Origin: Sulfurovum indicum
GTDB lineage: Bacteria; Campylobacterota; Campylobacteria; Campylobacterales; Sulfurovaceae
Length of the DNA stretch: 64,000 nucleotides
Assembly (NCBI RefSeq): GCF_014931715.1
Contig: NZ_CP063164.1
Span: 1,302,001 to 1,366,000, forward strand
Direction of reading: 5' to 3'
Shown: positions 51,536 to 63,100 of the stretch, in pieces
Position numbering within the stretch: position 1 is the stretch's first letter
How the letters are laid out: every line of letters begins with the position of its first letter
Notes under the pieces: model-generated
Databases searched by the model: none
What the model was told of the DNA's origin: nothing
Seen by the model: only the letters and a program-made list of their open reading frames with translations
Position numbers and translations under genes: made by a program

Positions 51536-52837
51536 ATGATTGTTAAAAAGGCTGACTCTTACATTATCTCCACAATATTCAATAACGAGGTAGTCACCTT
51601 GGTTGATTCAGAAGGGTGGAGTATTTGGATGAAACAGGTTAGAGACCTTTCTAATAATACCATACATGCCTTTCTCAAAAGCATGGAAAGGTTTTGGGAG
51701 TGGAGTCTTTATAATCCTATTGGGCTTCAAGAGCCTTTTGCATCCTATCAGGCGCGATACAGAAACCAACTACGGTCTGGGTTCGAGATCACCGTTAGGG
51801 AAGAAAGTGAATGGGATGCTGATGGTATTGAGGTAACGGTTCTTCAAAGTGCGCCGCTTGGAAAATCAACAATCAATAAAGAGATTGCGGGGATTAACTC
51901 TTATTTTTATTTTACAGAAGAGAGCGAACTGATAGAAGATCACCGTTTCATCAATCATCTGCAGGAAAGACACAAAGCCGCAAGAAGTTTCCTCGCAGGC
52001 GTTCAGATCAGGAAGTCCCCTCTCGCACTGGAAGCTTCTGGTTCAAAGGTTAAATATCTTCCACCATACAAAGTACCGAAGAACAGACAGCGTATTAAAT
52101 ATTTTCCGATGGAATTGTTCGATGAGCTGCTTGAGATATCCAAACCGAGAGAAAAGCTGCTTTATATTTTGTGCGGTGCGTGTGCGGCACGAATCGGACA
52201 AGCTCTAAACCTTACCCTGTACGATATCGACTATGAAAATCGGGAAGTGTGGCTGATTGACCCCAAATCGGATGATATCGATATCTACAACAACAAAAGA
52301 CGGGTGTGGCTCAAAGAAGAATACGATATTGACATGATGCTGGATAACGAGCACAATACACCCGATCTGCAATTTAAATACCCTATTCCTCTTAAACACG
52401 AACCACTCTACTGGCTGAGCGACAAATACCGTGATATGTTCTTTGAGACCATTGAATCGTATATGAAAAGCAAAACCTATGTATCCGAGTTTGCACGCTA
52501 TCCGAGACATCCCTTTTTCTTTACGACAAGTACGGGGAAGAGAGTGCATAGCAGAGATGCTTTATCCCGTTTGAAATCAGCACTTAAAAAACTTTACCAA
52601 AAACATCAAGAGAGTGTGGACAAAAAACTGCTTGATCTTGGATTTCATTCACTGCGTCACATGTTCGGTCATGCGCGGGCAGAACTTTATGCCCAAAGCG
52701 GCAACGATGCCATTCCATACATTACAATGAATGAAATGGGGCATAGTAATTTCGAATCAACACTTGTTTATTTCAATATGTCAAAAGAGACAATAAGAGA
52801 CTTGATATCAAGCTACTTGGAGCGTTGCGAAGAGTAA
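51536..52837 (+). CDS. gmtY: Tyrosine recombinase, GmtY-like
   Basis: A 433-residue tyrosine recombinase. Catalytic residues are visible: Arg in CAARIGQALNLT (about 222), H-x2-R-H in FHSLRHMFG (about 375), GHSNFE, then Tyr in TLVYFNM (about 418). It is followed by a 216-residue accessory gene and a second, larger tyrosine recombinase. The order and sizes match the gamma-mobile-trio GmtY-GmtX-GmtZ described in Gammaproteobacteria; Tn554-type elements have a related layout. Start ATG 51536 follows AAAAGGA. It should catalyse integration or excision of the island. Confidence 0.75.
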   Translation: MIVKKADSYIISTIFNNEVVTLVDSEGWSIWMKQVRDLSNNTIHAFLKSMERFWEWSLYNPIGLQEPFASYQARYRNQLRSGFEITVREESEWDADGIEVTVLQSAPLGKSTINKEIAGINSYFYFTEESELIEDHRFINHLQERHKAARSFLAGVQIRKSPLALEASGSKVKYLPPYKVPKNRQRIKYFPMELFDELLEISKPREKLLYILCGACAARIGQALNLTLYDIDYENREVWLIDPKSDDIDIYNNKRRVWLKEEYDIDMMLDNEHNTPDLQFKYPIPLKHEPLYWLSDKYRDMFFETIESYMKSKTYVSEFARYPRHPFFFTTSTGKRVHSRDALSRLKSALKKLYQKHQESVDKKLLDLGFHSLRHMFGHARAELYAQSGNDAIPYITMNEMGHSNFESTLVYFNMSKETIRDLISSYLERCEE

Positions 52838-52858
52838 AACTTATTAAAGAGGGACAAC

Positions 52859-53509
52859 ATGAAACACAAGGCAAAGAACGACAATTTGAAAAAGCATCAG
52901 CAGGCACTTGTAGAGAGAAATACGGCATTGATCAAAAGGGTTATCGAGCATATTAAACAGCTTGACGGCGAGATCACGATGTCAATCGTCTCAAAGGTCA
53001 GCTATGAGATTGCCGACAGCAAGAAGGGTGAAAAGGGGATTACACTTGCGGGCATATCTAAAAACAAGGTTTACCGCGCCTTGGTTGAAGAGGCTGCGGC
53101 AAGTGCCCGCATGGGCGAAAAGCAAAACCGGAGGGGAAGACCCCCGAAACATTATTCGGACGGCGATATCCGAATGATGCTTCATGCTCTGCGTACAGAG
53201 AATGCATTACTTAAACGCGAGAACACCATTTTATCCCAACAGCTAAAGGAGGTGCCAAATGCCATAGAAGCAACCGAACCGGTACCCGATATGATCATTC
53301 GGGAATACAACGGAGTTAAAAATGCAGCAAGGTCTATGGTGTCAAGACTGTGCGAAATGGAGTTGACCTATATAGACAGCGAAACCGAATGTCTGAAGGT
53401 GGCACACTACAACGAAGTGGTCGTACCGAAGGAGGCATTGAAGCTTTTTTACCAAAAGGAGTTACATGACATACAACGCAAGATTCGAGAAACTGCTCCC
53501 GACAATTAA
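52859..53509 (+). CDS. gmtX: Island accessory protein, GmtX-like
   Basis: A 216-residue basic protein. The N-terminus is helical with KKHQQALVERNTALIKR, and a middle HTH-like segment (ITLAGISKNKVYRAL, about 60-75) and GRRGRPP-type basic patch (about 92-98) suggest DNA binding. A coiled-coil-like part follows (about 105-135). Similar small proteins accompany paired recombinases in trio-type and Tn554-type elements. It lies 21 bp after gmtY and overlaps gmtZ by 44 bp. Role assigned by context. Confidence 0.6.
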   Translation: MKHKAKNDNLKKHQQALVERNTALIKRVIEHIKQLDGEITMSIVSKVSYEIADSKKGEKGITLAGISKNKVYRALVEEAAASARMGEKQNRRGRPPKHYSDGDIRMMLHALRTENALLKRENTILSQQLKEVPNAIEATEPVPDMIIREYNGVKNAARSMVSRLCEMELTYIDSETECLKVAHYNEVVVPKEALKLFYQKELHDIQRKIRETAPDN

Positions 53510-56362
53510 CATCAGTGACGAGTTTCTGATTATAGAAGATGCCTATACGACACTGGGAGAAGATTGGCTCGCCTATGTGAAACATACACTCAGCCTTGCC
53601 TTCAAAAAGGATACGAAGTTCAAAACGATTCGAGACGCAGTGAAAAAGCCGCAATCACTTCTATCTCTCAGCGACAAAGCCAAAAATCTTCTCGGCATGG
53701 GAGAAGATTTTTGCGTGATCGATATCGATATCGACAGAAACAATCAAATAAAAGTCACACCGATCATGGGCTATGATGAGCTGATCAAGATTTATTTTTC
53801 ATCTGAAAAACAGAAAGTTCACGGCATGGGAGTTAAAGCGATCATCGATAGATTCTTTGGCTACCAGTGGGGAAAGAAGAAACTTCTTTATCCGATCAAG
53901 AAGGTGCCGGAAGGTTATCAAAGACCGGATAACTGGAATGAGATGATCATGGAAACGGAATTGTCGGTAAAGTTGACTACATGGTTCACACAGCAACTCA
54001 AGGGGAAAGCAAAAGCAAACTATTACCATAGAAGGCAGGCATTAAACCGGGTATTGTCTGCAACAACGTGGTACACGCTCTCTCAAATCAGCGACAGAGA
54101 ACTCACGCTTCTTAGAGATGCGATCGTGGGGAATGAACACCAAAGCGACGGAAGAAGAACAAACGAGTTTGACATATTGATCATCAATGATTTGCGGTAT
54201 ATGCTGATAGACAGCGGAAGAGACGATATTACGCCTCCCAGAGATATTGCAAGAGAAAAACGATCCGATTATTTCGGTGAGGGGTCTTCCCTTGACGAGC
54301 GTTTTGAGTGGGTTGATACGGAACGGTTTCCAAACCTGACAGAGATCAAAGAAAAGGCGTATGACTATATCCACAGACTGAAGATCGAAGGTGCGGCGGC
54401 AGGAACGATCAACGGAAAGGCAACGGCAGTCAACAACTTCTTTAGGTTTCTGATGGATGTTTATCCGTTTGAGAAGATCGATATAGACAGGATCGATGAG
54501 TCTTTCGAGCCGGGCAGCTCAAAAAGCCTTCTTGGATACCTTGAGGAAGTTAGGTCAAGCAGGGAAAGCGCTATTACAGAACTGTATAAGATCATACAGT
54601 TTTTGGTGCATTGTGAACTCTACTCGGCAAAATCCCGAAAAAACACACCACAGCAGAGAAAAAAAGCCAAGCGAGAACCATATAGGGATGCTATGCCCAA
54701 AGAGATGGTGGCGCACATTGTTGAAATTCTCAAAAACAGACCTCCCAACAGCACCACAAGATGGAATCGATACAAAGCCGACAGTTCATGGTGGGAGCAT
54801 GATGTCTATCCCGTCTATCCGATGATGATGCTCTTTGGATACTATATCCCGATCAGAGGGGAGCAAGTAAGAAACCTGTGCAGAGAGAACTCCTTTGTTT
54901 TTGATTCATATGGAAAGATCGAAAGATTTGTCATCAATACGGACAAAAACGTGAACAAGAGATATCTGCATGAAGTTCCGTGCGTATGGGATGACTTGCA
55001 GGCATTCGTTCCTTTTCTCAAGTGGCACAAGGAATACTTTCCTCATTTGTCGAAAGTCAAATATCACAATGACGACAACTCTCCGTGGGAAGATATCGTG
55101 CCGCTTATGATCACACCGCAGGTACTTCGCCCTATGAGCAAAAAAACTCACATGGATTATCATAAACGCGTACTGTGCCAGTATCAGATTGAAGTTATGG
55201 AAAAGGCAAAAAAGGAAGGTCACAGCAACTATCCTGTGGTTGCATGGAGAAAAGACAAAAAACCGTTTTTTAAAAGTGTTGAAGAGCTCAACAGGGCATC
55301 AAGTACGGCAATGGATAACATCGGGATCAGCTATGATATCCACTCTTTAAGGGTTACGGGTGCAACACGGTACTTGGAGGCTGGTGTCGGAATCAAGACC
55401 GTAATGGATCTTACCGGACATGCCAGTGCAGAAACACTGATACGTATTTATGTGCAGCTTACCAGAGAAGAGAAGGAACAGACACTCCGTTCCGCGGCAG
55501 AGAGAATATTCTTCGGCAAAAAGGAGGACTTGATAGAAAATACCGATCAGCTCATACGGGGCGAGTTTGTCAGCGCCTATAACAAAGGAAAGGATGAGAT
55601 CAAGCATTCGCTTGAAGAGAATAAACTCTTTTCACTTTACCGGAAAGCTTCGGCAACAAAAACGGCAAAAGAACTCTATCCGGGTGTGGAGATTGCGCTG
55701 GAGAAGCATCCGACCACTTGGAGACCGATGATACACGGTATATGCCCTGCCGTCAAATGTCCCGAAGGAAGAGAGAACAAATGCTCATTGTGTCCTTATC
55801 TAATCACAGGGAAGCTCTTTATAACGGGGTTGTGCATCAGCTCAACAATCTGTTTGCAGCCTTTCAGAGAGAATCGGTTGTTATTGAAGAAGAGAAGAAC
55901 AAAGGATATGAAAATCATGCAAAGATCGAAGCGCAGGAGACACGCCTTGAAGAGATACTTGGCTATCAGGAGATACTTGACAGAATCAAGCATGACATGG
56001 AGCAGGAGTGTGAAGAAAGCAGCTTGGTTCAAGGCAAGGATCTCGCAAGGGGGCACCGAAAGTCATTGATCGTTGCAGAGAAAATACCTACGGAACTTGC
56101 GTATCTCAAGAATGCTTACGATGCACAGTTATTGGGGGTGGAGAAAGATCACTTCGGTATGAAGATATTGACAATCAAGGCGATGAAAGTGGCAGTTGAA
56201 ATGGGCGACAAGGATGCTTTCGACTCTATAGGGAGGGATGAGTCAAAAGCGATTGATTTGTTGATGAGCTATTACACCAACGGAATAGAGCATAAAGAAG
56301 ATATCGGAAATTTCATATCCTCTATTGGCATATTGCCACAAAAGACAGAAAAAAGTCCATAA
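53466..56362 (+). pseudogene. gmtZ: Large tyrosine recombinase, GmtZ-like, with one frameshift
   Basis: About 965 residues if restored. The core-binding region is near 300-430. The catalytic domain has Arg in IPIRGEQVRNL (about 462), HSLR (about 621), TGHASAETL and Tyr in IRIYVQ (about 665). A Cys-rich motif CPAVKCPEGRENKCSLCP follows (about 757-774). Frame is lost at about 55818-55820: one added base after CTCTTT gives YLITGKLFYNGV and the reading continues to 56362. Without repair the protein ends at 56069 with an unrelated tail. Start ATG 53466 has AAGGAG. The matching Cys motif and size fit GmtZ of gamma-mobile-trio elements. Confidence 0.68.
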
Positions 56363-56364
56363 AA

Positions 56365-56444
56365 TTTACAAAATGTGTAAAACTTTTTCAAAAATTACAC
56401 ATTTTGCACTTTATTTTGTGTAAAATTACAGATTTGTGTATGAA
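56365..56444 (+). promoter_or_regulatory. Candidate operators upstream of the island repressor
   Basis: TTTACA-AAATG-TGTAAA (56365-56381) is an inverted repeat. TTACACATTTTGCAC (from about 56395), TTTTGTGTAAAATTAC (about 56414) and GATTTGTGTATG (about 56431) share the TTGTGTA half-site. The cluster lies in the 120 bp before the repressor, as expected for autoregulation. Confidence 0.5.
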
Positions 56445-56484
56445 ATTGCTATAATAATACCAATACTGTAGAAGGATTCACAAA

Positions 56485-57138
56485 ATGAATACCATAGAAG
56501 ACATTATTGACAGGCTGATAGATATTCTTGAAAAAGAGCGGGGAGAAAAGGTCTATGTTAAAGACGTAGCCAAAGCCCTCAAAATGTCTTCTTCCCAACT
56601 CTCCAACTTTAAAAGCAGAAAATCCATTCCCTATGATAAAATTACAGAATACTGTGCGAGAAACCGTATCAACATCAACTGGGTACTCTTCGGGCAATCC
56701 GTAGAAATGCTCAATTCCGAGGTGGAAAGTGTCTATAGGGTCAAGTTGATAGAGGGGGTGCATTCCTCTGCCGGAGGCGGAGCGTTTAATGATGAAGACG
56801 TTGAGTTCTCATATCTTACGATAGACCCGATCTACAAAGACCTTCTCGGCATTAACAATATTGATGAGATAGAGGCAATCAGGGTTATAGGCGACTCAAT
56901 GGAGGACACGCTGCATGAGGGGGCAATCATCCTTGTAAATCGCAAAAAGACCGAGCTCTCCAACGGCGGCATATTCGTCATCAATACCCCCGGAGGAGTG
57001 TTCGTTAAGCGCGTTGCCATTAATCCCACCGGAGGGGTTGATCTGATCTCCGACAACAAGAGTTATGAAACGCAGACTATTCCTTTTGAGGATGTGACGG
57101 TGGTGGGCAGAGTTATTGGGGCTTTGGAAAAGATATGA
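56485..57138 (+). CDS. CI/LexA-like repressor with S24 peptidase domain
   Basis: A 217-residue phage-type repressor. The N-terminal HTH (about 20-62, VAKALKMSSSQLSNFKSRK) is followed by a linker with an Ala-Gly cleavage-like site (SSAGGG, about 94-99). The S24 self-cleaving domain has Ser in GDSMED (about 137) and Lys in VFVKRV (about 172). Such repressors lose activity after RecA-stimulated self-cleavage, so island genes could be induced by DNA damage. It lies between the recombinase genes and the restriction system. Confidence 0.9.
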   Translation: MNTIEDIIDRLIDILEKERGEKVYVKDVAKALKMSSSQLSNFKSRKSIPYDKITEYCARNRININWVLFGQSVEMLNSEVESVYRVKLIEGVHSSAGGGAFNDEDVEFSYLTIDPIYKDLLGINNIDEIEAIRVIGDSMEDTLHEGAIILVNRKKTELSNGGIFVINTPGGVFVKRVAINPTGGVDLISDNKSYETQTIPFEDVTVVGRVIGALEKI

Positions 57139-57166
57139 ATGTTAAATTATTATGGAGCAATAAGGC

Positions 57167-60112
57167 ATGAACACACAAACACAATTTATAGACTTGCTAA
57201 AAACAATATTTCAATTCAATAAAAATAAAATTGATCTTGATTTCGGAGTCTATAAAATTTTCAAATATAAAGAAAACGAGATTGTAGACTTTATTGAGAA
57301 GAAGCTTCCTGCTTTTATTGAGGAGGCAGTCAAAGATGTTGGTGAATATGATATTTATCGAGATGTTTTGAATTTCTTTGGCAGATATTACGATCAAGGG
57401 GATTTTTACCCCACTCCGGTATTTTCCAAAAACAAGCATCATATCTTTAGGCACAATGGAGAAGAGATTATTTTCTCATGGGCAAACAAGGATCAATATT
57501 ATATTAAAAGCGTGAATAGCTTTCAAGAGTATAAGATAGTTGATATCAGTGTAAAAAACAGGAAAAAAGCATTTAAAAATGTCACTAATATTAAATTTCT
57601 TATTGACGAAATAGAGGAAGAGAAAGGTACTACAAAATCTGGAAGAGCATTTGTGTTGAGTGAAAACAAAAAGCCACAAGTTTCAGATGATGGAAATAGT
57701 TTTTTAATTTACTTTGACTATAAAAAAAGCAAAACCCCTGTAACCCTTGAGGCATTGAAGAAAATTTTTGAATCAGAAAAAATAGAAATTGAAAACCTTG
57801 AGTTTCATTTCAAAAAATTCAATAGTCTCCACAAGTCAGATTTTTTTATTCATAAAAATCTTGATTCTTTTCTAACAATGGAGCTTGATTATTATATTAA
57901 GACTGTTGTTCTGGATTTGGATAAGCTTGAAGTTGAAAATGATTTGCTGATAAAAAGAGCTATTGCCATTAAAAAGATTGGAGCTTTTATTATTGAATTT
58001 TTAGCATCAATGGAAAACTTACAAAAACTTTTGTGGGAGAAGAAAAAGTTTGCATATGATGTGAACTATATTATCACACTTGATAAGATACATCTACCTT
58101 TGTTGAGAAAGATTATATCGCATGAGAAATTCAATAAGCAGGTAGAAGAATGGAAGAGTCTTGGCTTAATTGAAAAGTTTCCTAAAAATTCATTCATAGA
58201 CTCAAAAACAAAAGAGATCAAGGAGGAATATAAGTATTTGCCCTTAGATACTGCCATATTTGAAGATCAAGATTTGACTTATAGTGTGCTTGAACATATT
58301 GAGTATCTGGATGATACTATTGACAGTATTCTTGTTAACAGTGATAATTTTCATGGTATAAACTTTTTAATTGAAAAATTTAAAAAACTGATAAAATGTG
58401 TATATATCGATCCCCCATACAATACAGAAACCGATAGATCGAATGGGACTTTCCCCTATAAGGATGGGTATCCAGACAGCACTTGGTTATCGCTACTTGG
58501 TAGTCGCATAGAGGCATCTTTACCATTATTAAGCGATAATGCAGTGATCTTTTCAAGTATTGATGATAATGAGGTTGATAATTTGTTAAAGCTGTATAAG
58601 TCGCTTGGCTTTGATTTTGTTAAATTGCTACCAACGATAATGAATTTAAAAGGAAATAATGACGAATATGGTTTTTCTGGAGCACACGAATATACAATTT
58701 GTAGTATAAAAAATGGTAAAGTTGATGGTGCCATTTTAGAATTAAATGTAACTGAGGACGATATTATAAAGTGGGAGACTGATGAAAGAGGCTTTTTTAA
58801 AAAGGGGGCAACTTTAAAATCATCAGGAGAAAACGCACCAAGAACAAAGAGGCAAAATTTATATTATCCTATCTTATTTAATAAAAAGACAAACAAAGTA
58901 GAAAGTATCCTTTTTGAAGAATATGGCAAAATATATAATAAGGAAAACAATACTTTTAACGATAATTATATTGAAGAGTTAAGGACAAAGTATCAAAAAA
59001 AAGACTATGTCTTTTTATTACCTCTTGACGAAAAAGGTTCAAAGTTAACATGGAGGTGGTCGTTTGAAAAAATACAAAAGGAATCTTATGATGTAATTCC
59101 TGTCAAAACAAAAACAGGTGTTACTCTTTATAAAAAGCAGCGACCTGAACTAAAAGATTTTCCGACAAAAAAAGCAAAATCCTTCCTATATAAGCCCTCA
59201 TATAGTAGTGGAAATGGAACCGCGGAACTTAAAGAATTGTTTAACTCAAAACCATTTAAGTCTCCAAAGCCATTAGCTTTGGTAGAAGATTTGATTTCAT
59301 TGGGTTCCACCCCAGAGAGTGGATATATACTTGATTATTTTTTGGGAAGTGGAACAACAATACATGCAGCAATAAATCAAAAAAGGCTAAAGCAAGATTT
59401 TAAAGTTATTGGAATCGAAAATGGTGAATATTTTGATAGTTTAATTATAAAGAGAACAAAAAAGGCTATTTATTCAGATAGCTGGGAAGAAGGTAAAGCC
59501 CAAAAACCTAACGGAATAAGCCAAATAGTAAAATACTTCAAACTTGAACAATATGAAGATGCATTAGAGAATACCGTTTTCAATAGTAGTGACTATAGTG
59601 CTATTAAGGCATTTAAAGATGGTCTTGAACCCTTTAAGGAATACATGACTGAACACTACCAAAAAAGCTATCTTTCTCTGTATGAACACTTCGGAAAAAG
59701 CCACTCCCAATCACTTATGATGAAGATTGAAGATGAGCTATTGAATAAACCATTTGACTTCAAATTGAAAATATATGAAGATGGAACCATAAAAGAAAAA
59801 ACAATGGATTTGGTTGAAACATTTAATGCTCTAATTGGCATTAATGTGATGTCTATCAAAATGAGACAATATGAAGGAAAAAGGTATGTTTTTGTTGATA
59901 GTCCAGACATTTTAGTGATATGGAGAGAGTTTGACAATCTGAAGGAAGTGATGCAGACAGAATACAAAAATAAAGAAATGGAGTTCATGAAACAAGAAGT
60001 TGATATGAATGATAAAACGATTTATATGAATGGAGTATGTCAAACACATTCTCGTATTGAATTTGATGCAAAAGAAACGCTCTTCGCTCTTCGCGAAAAG
60101 CTAATTGACTAA
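57167..60112 (+). CDS. mod: Type III restriction-modification DNA methyltransferase (Mod)
   Basis: A 981-residue adenine-type methyltransferase. Motif IV DPPYNTE (about 413-419) precedes the SAM-binding motif DYFLGSGTT (about 724-732), the order of beta-class type III Mod proteins. Long regions before and after likely hold target recognition and Res contacts. It is longer than most Mod proteins. The gene is more AT-rich than the recombinase genes, consistent with a separate cargo origin. Res follows 14 bp later. It methylates the recognition sequence and is required for Res activity. Confidence 0.9.
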   Translation: MNTQTQFIDLLKTIFQFNKNKIDLDFGVYKIFKYKENEIVDFIEKKLPAFIEEAVKDVGEYDIYRDVLNFFGRYYDQGDFYPTPVFSKNKHHIFRHNGEEIIFSWANKDQYYIKSVNSFQEYKIVDISVKNRKKAFKNVTNIKFLIDEIEEEKGTTKSGRAFVLSENKKPQVSDDGNSFLIYFDYKKSKTPVTLEALKKIFESEKIEIENLEFHFKKFNSLHKSDFFIHKNLDSFLTMELDYYIKTVVLDLDKLEVENDLLIKRAIAIKKIGAFIIEFLASMENLQKLLWEKKKFAYDVNYIITLDKIHLPLLRKIISHEKFNKQVEEWKSLGLIEKFPKNSFIDSKTKEIKEEYKYLPLDTAIFEDQDLTYSVLEHIEYLDDTIDSILVNSDNFHGINFLIEKFKKLIKCVYIDPPYNTETDRSNGTFPYKDGYPDSTWLSLLGSRIEASLPLLSDNAVIFSSIDDNEVDNLLKLYKSLGFDFVKLLPTIMNLKGNNDEYGFSGAHEYTICSIKNGKVDGAILELNVTEDDIIKWETDERGFFKKGATLKSSGENAPRTKRQNLYYPILFNKKTNKVESILFEEYGKIYNKENNTFNDNYIEELRTKYQKKDYVFLLPLDEKGSKLTWRWSFEKIQKESYDVIPVKTKTGVTLYKKQRPELKDFPTKKAKSFLYKPSYSSGNGTAELKELFNSKPFKSPKPLALVEDLISLGSTPESGYILDYFLGSGTTIHAAINQKRLKQDFKVIGIENGEYFDSLIIKRTKKAIYSDSWEEGKAQKPNGISQIVKYFKLEQYEDALENTVFNSSDYSAIKAFKDGLEPFKEYMTEHYQKSYLSLYEHFGKSHSQSLMMKIEDELLNKPFDFKLKIYEDGTIKEKTMDLVETFNALIGINVMSIKMRQYEGKRYVFVDSPDILVIWREFDNLKEVMQTEYKNKEMEFMKQEVDMNDKTIYMNGVCQTHSRIEFDAKETLFALREKLID

Positions 60113-60126
60113 CGGGAGTTGAGCGT

Positions 60127-63100
60127 ATGCCATATCAAATCAAAGTTAATGGTCAATCCCCTATTGAGGTTGATGGTTCAAATATAAGTGCCACAGATGC
60201 AAAGAATGTTATTGAAAATCTTATGAAAGAGGAAAAATATGCATCGCTGATCCCTCTTATACAGAACAATGACAAAATCAAGTGTACACGCCTTATGGGA
60301 TCAAACAAAAAAGATTCTTACCTGAACAAGTATCTTTATCTGTATGAAATATTCTTGTCTCTATTTGGTGTTCAGTCGTGGCAGGAGCTTAAAGAATTAT
60401 ACTATAGGGATGAGTATGGGGATATATCGATAGACTCCATACATAAAGTTGATATAGACTCGGATTATCTGGAAAAAGCCATAGCATCTGTCTCTTCCTA
60501 TGAAAAGGAATTAAAAAAATCATATCGTGATCCAAGTTTCTCCTTTACTGACTATCAAATCTTCGCAATTTTATTTACAGAGCTTTTTCTCATGCAAAAA
60601 GAACATGGGAATAAAATATTTTCATTTGGATACCCCGCCAATATTGATGGGATAAGAGTCTATTCCGATGAAAAGGTATCAAAAATCATTGATACACATA
60701 GCGAAGAAGAAAGAATGCAGCTTGTTGCACATCTGATAGGTGACTTAAAAAGTAATGGTGCTCCAAAAGGATCATTTGTTGCAAAGTATGAAAAACTTCT
60801 TTCTATTGTAAATAATGAAAATAAAACTCTTCAGCAGGCACTCTATGAAGTGTTTGACATTCTTTCAATTAGCTCATATCTACAGGAGAACAACAAACTC
60901 GCCTATTATATGGCTACAGGTAGTGGCAAAACTGTTATATTGCATACCAATATTTTGCAAGCATATAAATTCTTTGGGAAAAAATCAAACTTTTATCTTA
61001 TTGTTCCTACTAAAGAATTGGGAAAACAACACAAAAAAAACCTTATTTCATTTGGCTTCAAAGAGTCAGATATTGGCTTTTTTGAAGATGAAAAAAGTGC
61101 TAAAGCTACTGTAGGGAAAAAAGTTAAGGAGATGATGGAGGCTTCCTATCCTTTAAAAATACTGACCAATTCCCAATTAAGTGCAGTCAATAAGCAGAAT
61201 ATTTTCTTCGCAGATAAAAATATTGTTTTTGTCGATGAGGGACACAAGGGAGAAGCAAAGGAAGAAGGCTGGAGAAAGGACAGGAAAAGTATTTTAGGAT
61301 GGGGAGGATTCGCCTTTGAATACAGTGCAACTTTTTCACATGCAATAAAAGACAACAACAAGTTACTACAAGAGTATTCAAAGGCTATCATTTTTGACTA
61401 TGCATATCAAAAATTTTATACAGATGGGTATGGAAAACAAGCTGAGTTTGAACCTAAAGAGATAATTAAAAATGACTTTGATAAGGAGTTGACGGATAAA
61501 GAGTCTTATAAGCTTTTTGTAAAGGATATAATGGCTTTTTTAGAGCAACAACTGTATTTCAAGGATCATAAAGGTAAACCAAATTTTGAAGCTTATTTTT
61601 TCAAGAAGCCTCTAAAGCTGATGATTTGCCGAAGGGTGGATGATGCCAACAATGAATCTGATGTTAAAAAAGCTATAACATATATCCAGAACCTTTCCTT
61701 GATAAAACAGGAGACACTTCGGTATATTAAGGAAAATCTTCCATATTTTTCATACATATCGACCATGAAACCGCTCGAAATCTATAATGCAATATTCCGT
61801 TTTATTTTTCATGCAAAATCTCCCGCACCAATTGAAATATATGAACTCAACAGTAAAGAGCTTGGTATCAAGGTAGCAAATGCTGAAGAGTATTTCGCAA
61901 CAGTGTATGTTGGCGAAGTTTCAAAAATAGGAATTAGCGAAGTAAGGAAAGACCCTCTGCAAAAAAGTCTGATTGATACTTTTTTTAAATCACAAGATGG
62001 CGACAATCCACAAATCAATATTGTAATTTCTGCAAGAATGCTGATTGAGGGATGGGATACTCAGCGTATTTCCTCTCTATCGTTATTTGACTTTGGAAAA
62101 CAAGAAGGTAGCCTTATTGTTCAATTATTTGGGCGAGGAGTAAGGCTTCATGGTTCACAGGAGAATAGACTCAAGCGATCAGGCGAGCATCCCATCATGG
62201 AGCGATTCAATATTTATGGATATGATTCTAAATTTTTAAAAACATTTATTAATGAGGCGGAACTTAGCGATATATCAAAAGACATAATGATTGAAGTTTA
62301 TATTGATAAAAATACGGATATGCTAAACAAAAAGCTTCCTATAGTGAAACCAAAACATTCATTTTCGACGCTTCCTTATACCTATCAATATGACAAAGAT
62401 ATTACTGAAGAACTATGTTCTAAAATGATAAAAAAGTATCATCTTGATAAAGGTGACTATTCTTTCTCACTACTTCCTCTTGTTGATGTTAAGGCGCTAT
62501 ATAAAACTTACATCGAAACTACAAGCTACTTGAATTATCACATACCGTATGCAGACTTCTGTCAAACAGTTGTAAAAATTTTTGGATTAAATTTTAGGCT
62601 CAAAGAAAAAGATCAATTTAAAAATGTCAATTCTGTAGAGCAAATGGCAAATAGGCTGGTTGAATATTTCTTTGATAGCGCATATAAGCTAAAAAAGAAA
62701 CAAGATGAACTCTCTACGCCAATGGTTGAACAATTGAGTGAAGACGACCCGAATGTAAACTTTGAGAAATATACTATTTCTGGAACAGAGGAAAGAATAG
62801 CAAACTTTATAGAACATTTTGAACAAAATAAAGGTCGTTTTTTTATATCCAAACAAAGTTATGATAGATATGGTTCATATGTTATTGAAGGTAGTATTTT
62901 TTCTTTCCTTTGCGACATACATGCTTATTCCCCATTGCTTGCTGAATATGGTCAATTAAGGATCAGCCCCGACAGACTGGTTGAGAGTGAACAAGATTTT
63001 GTTCATAAAGTCAATAAATACCTTTCTGATAATGATAAAAATAAGTCATACCAAGAAATTTATCTTTTAAGAAATCAACAAAAAATAGGTTTTAATGGCT

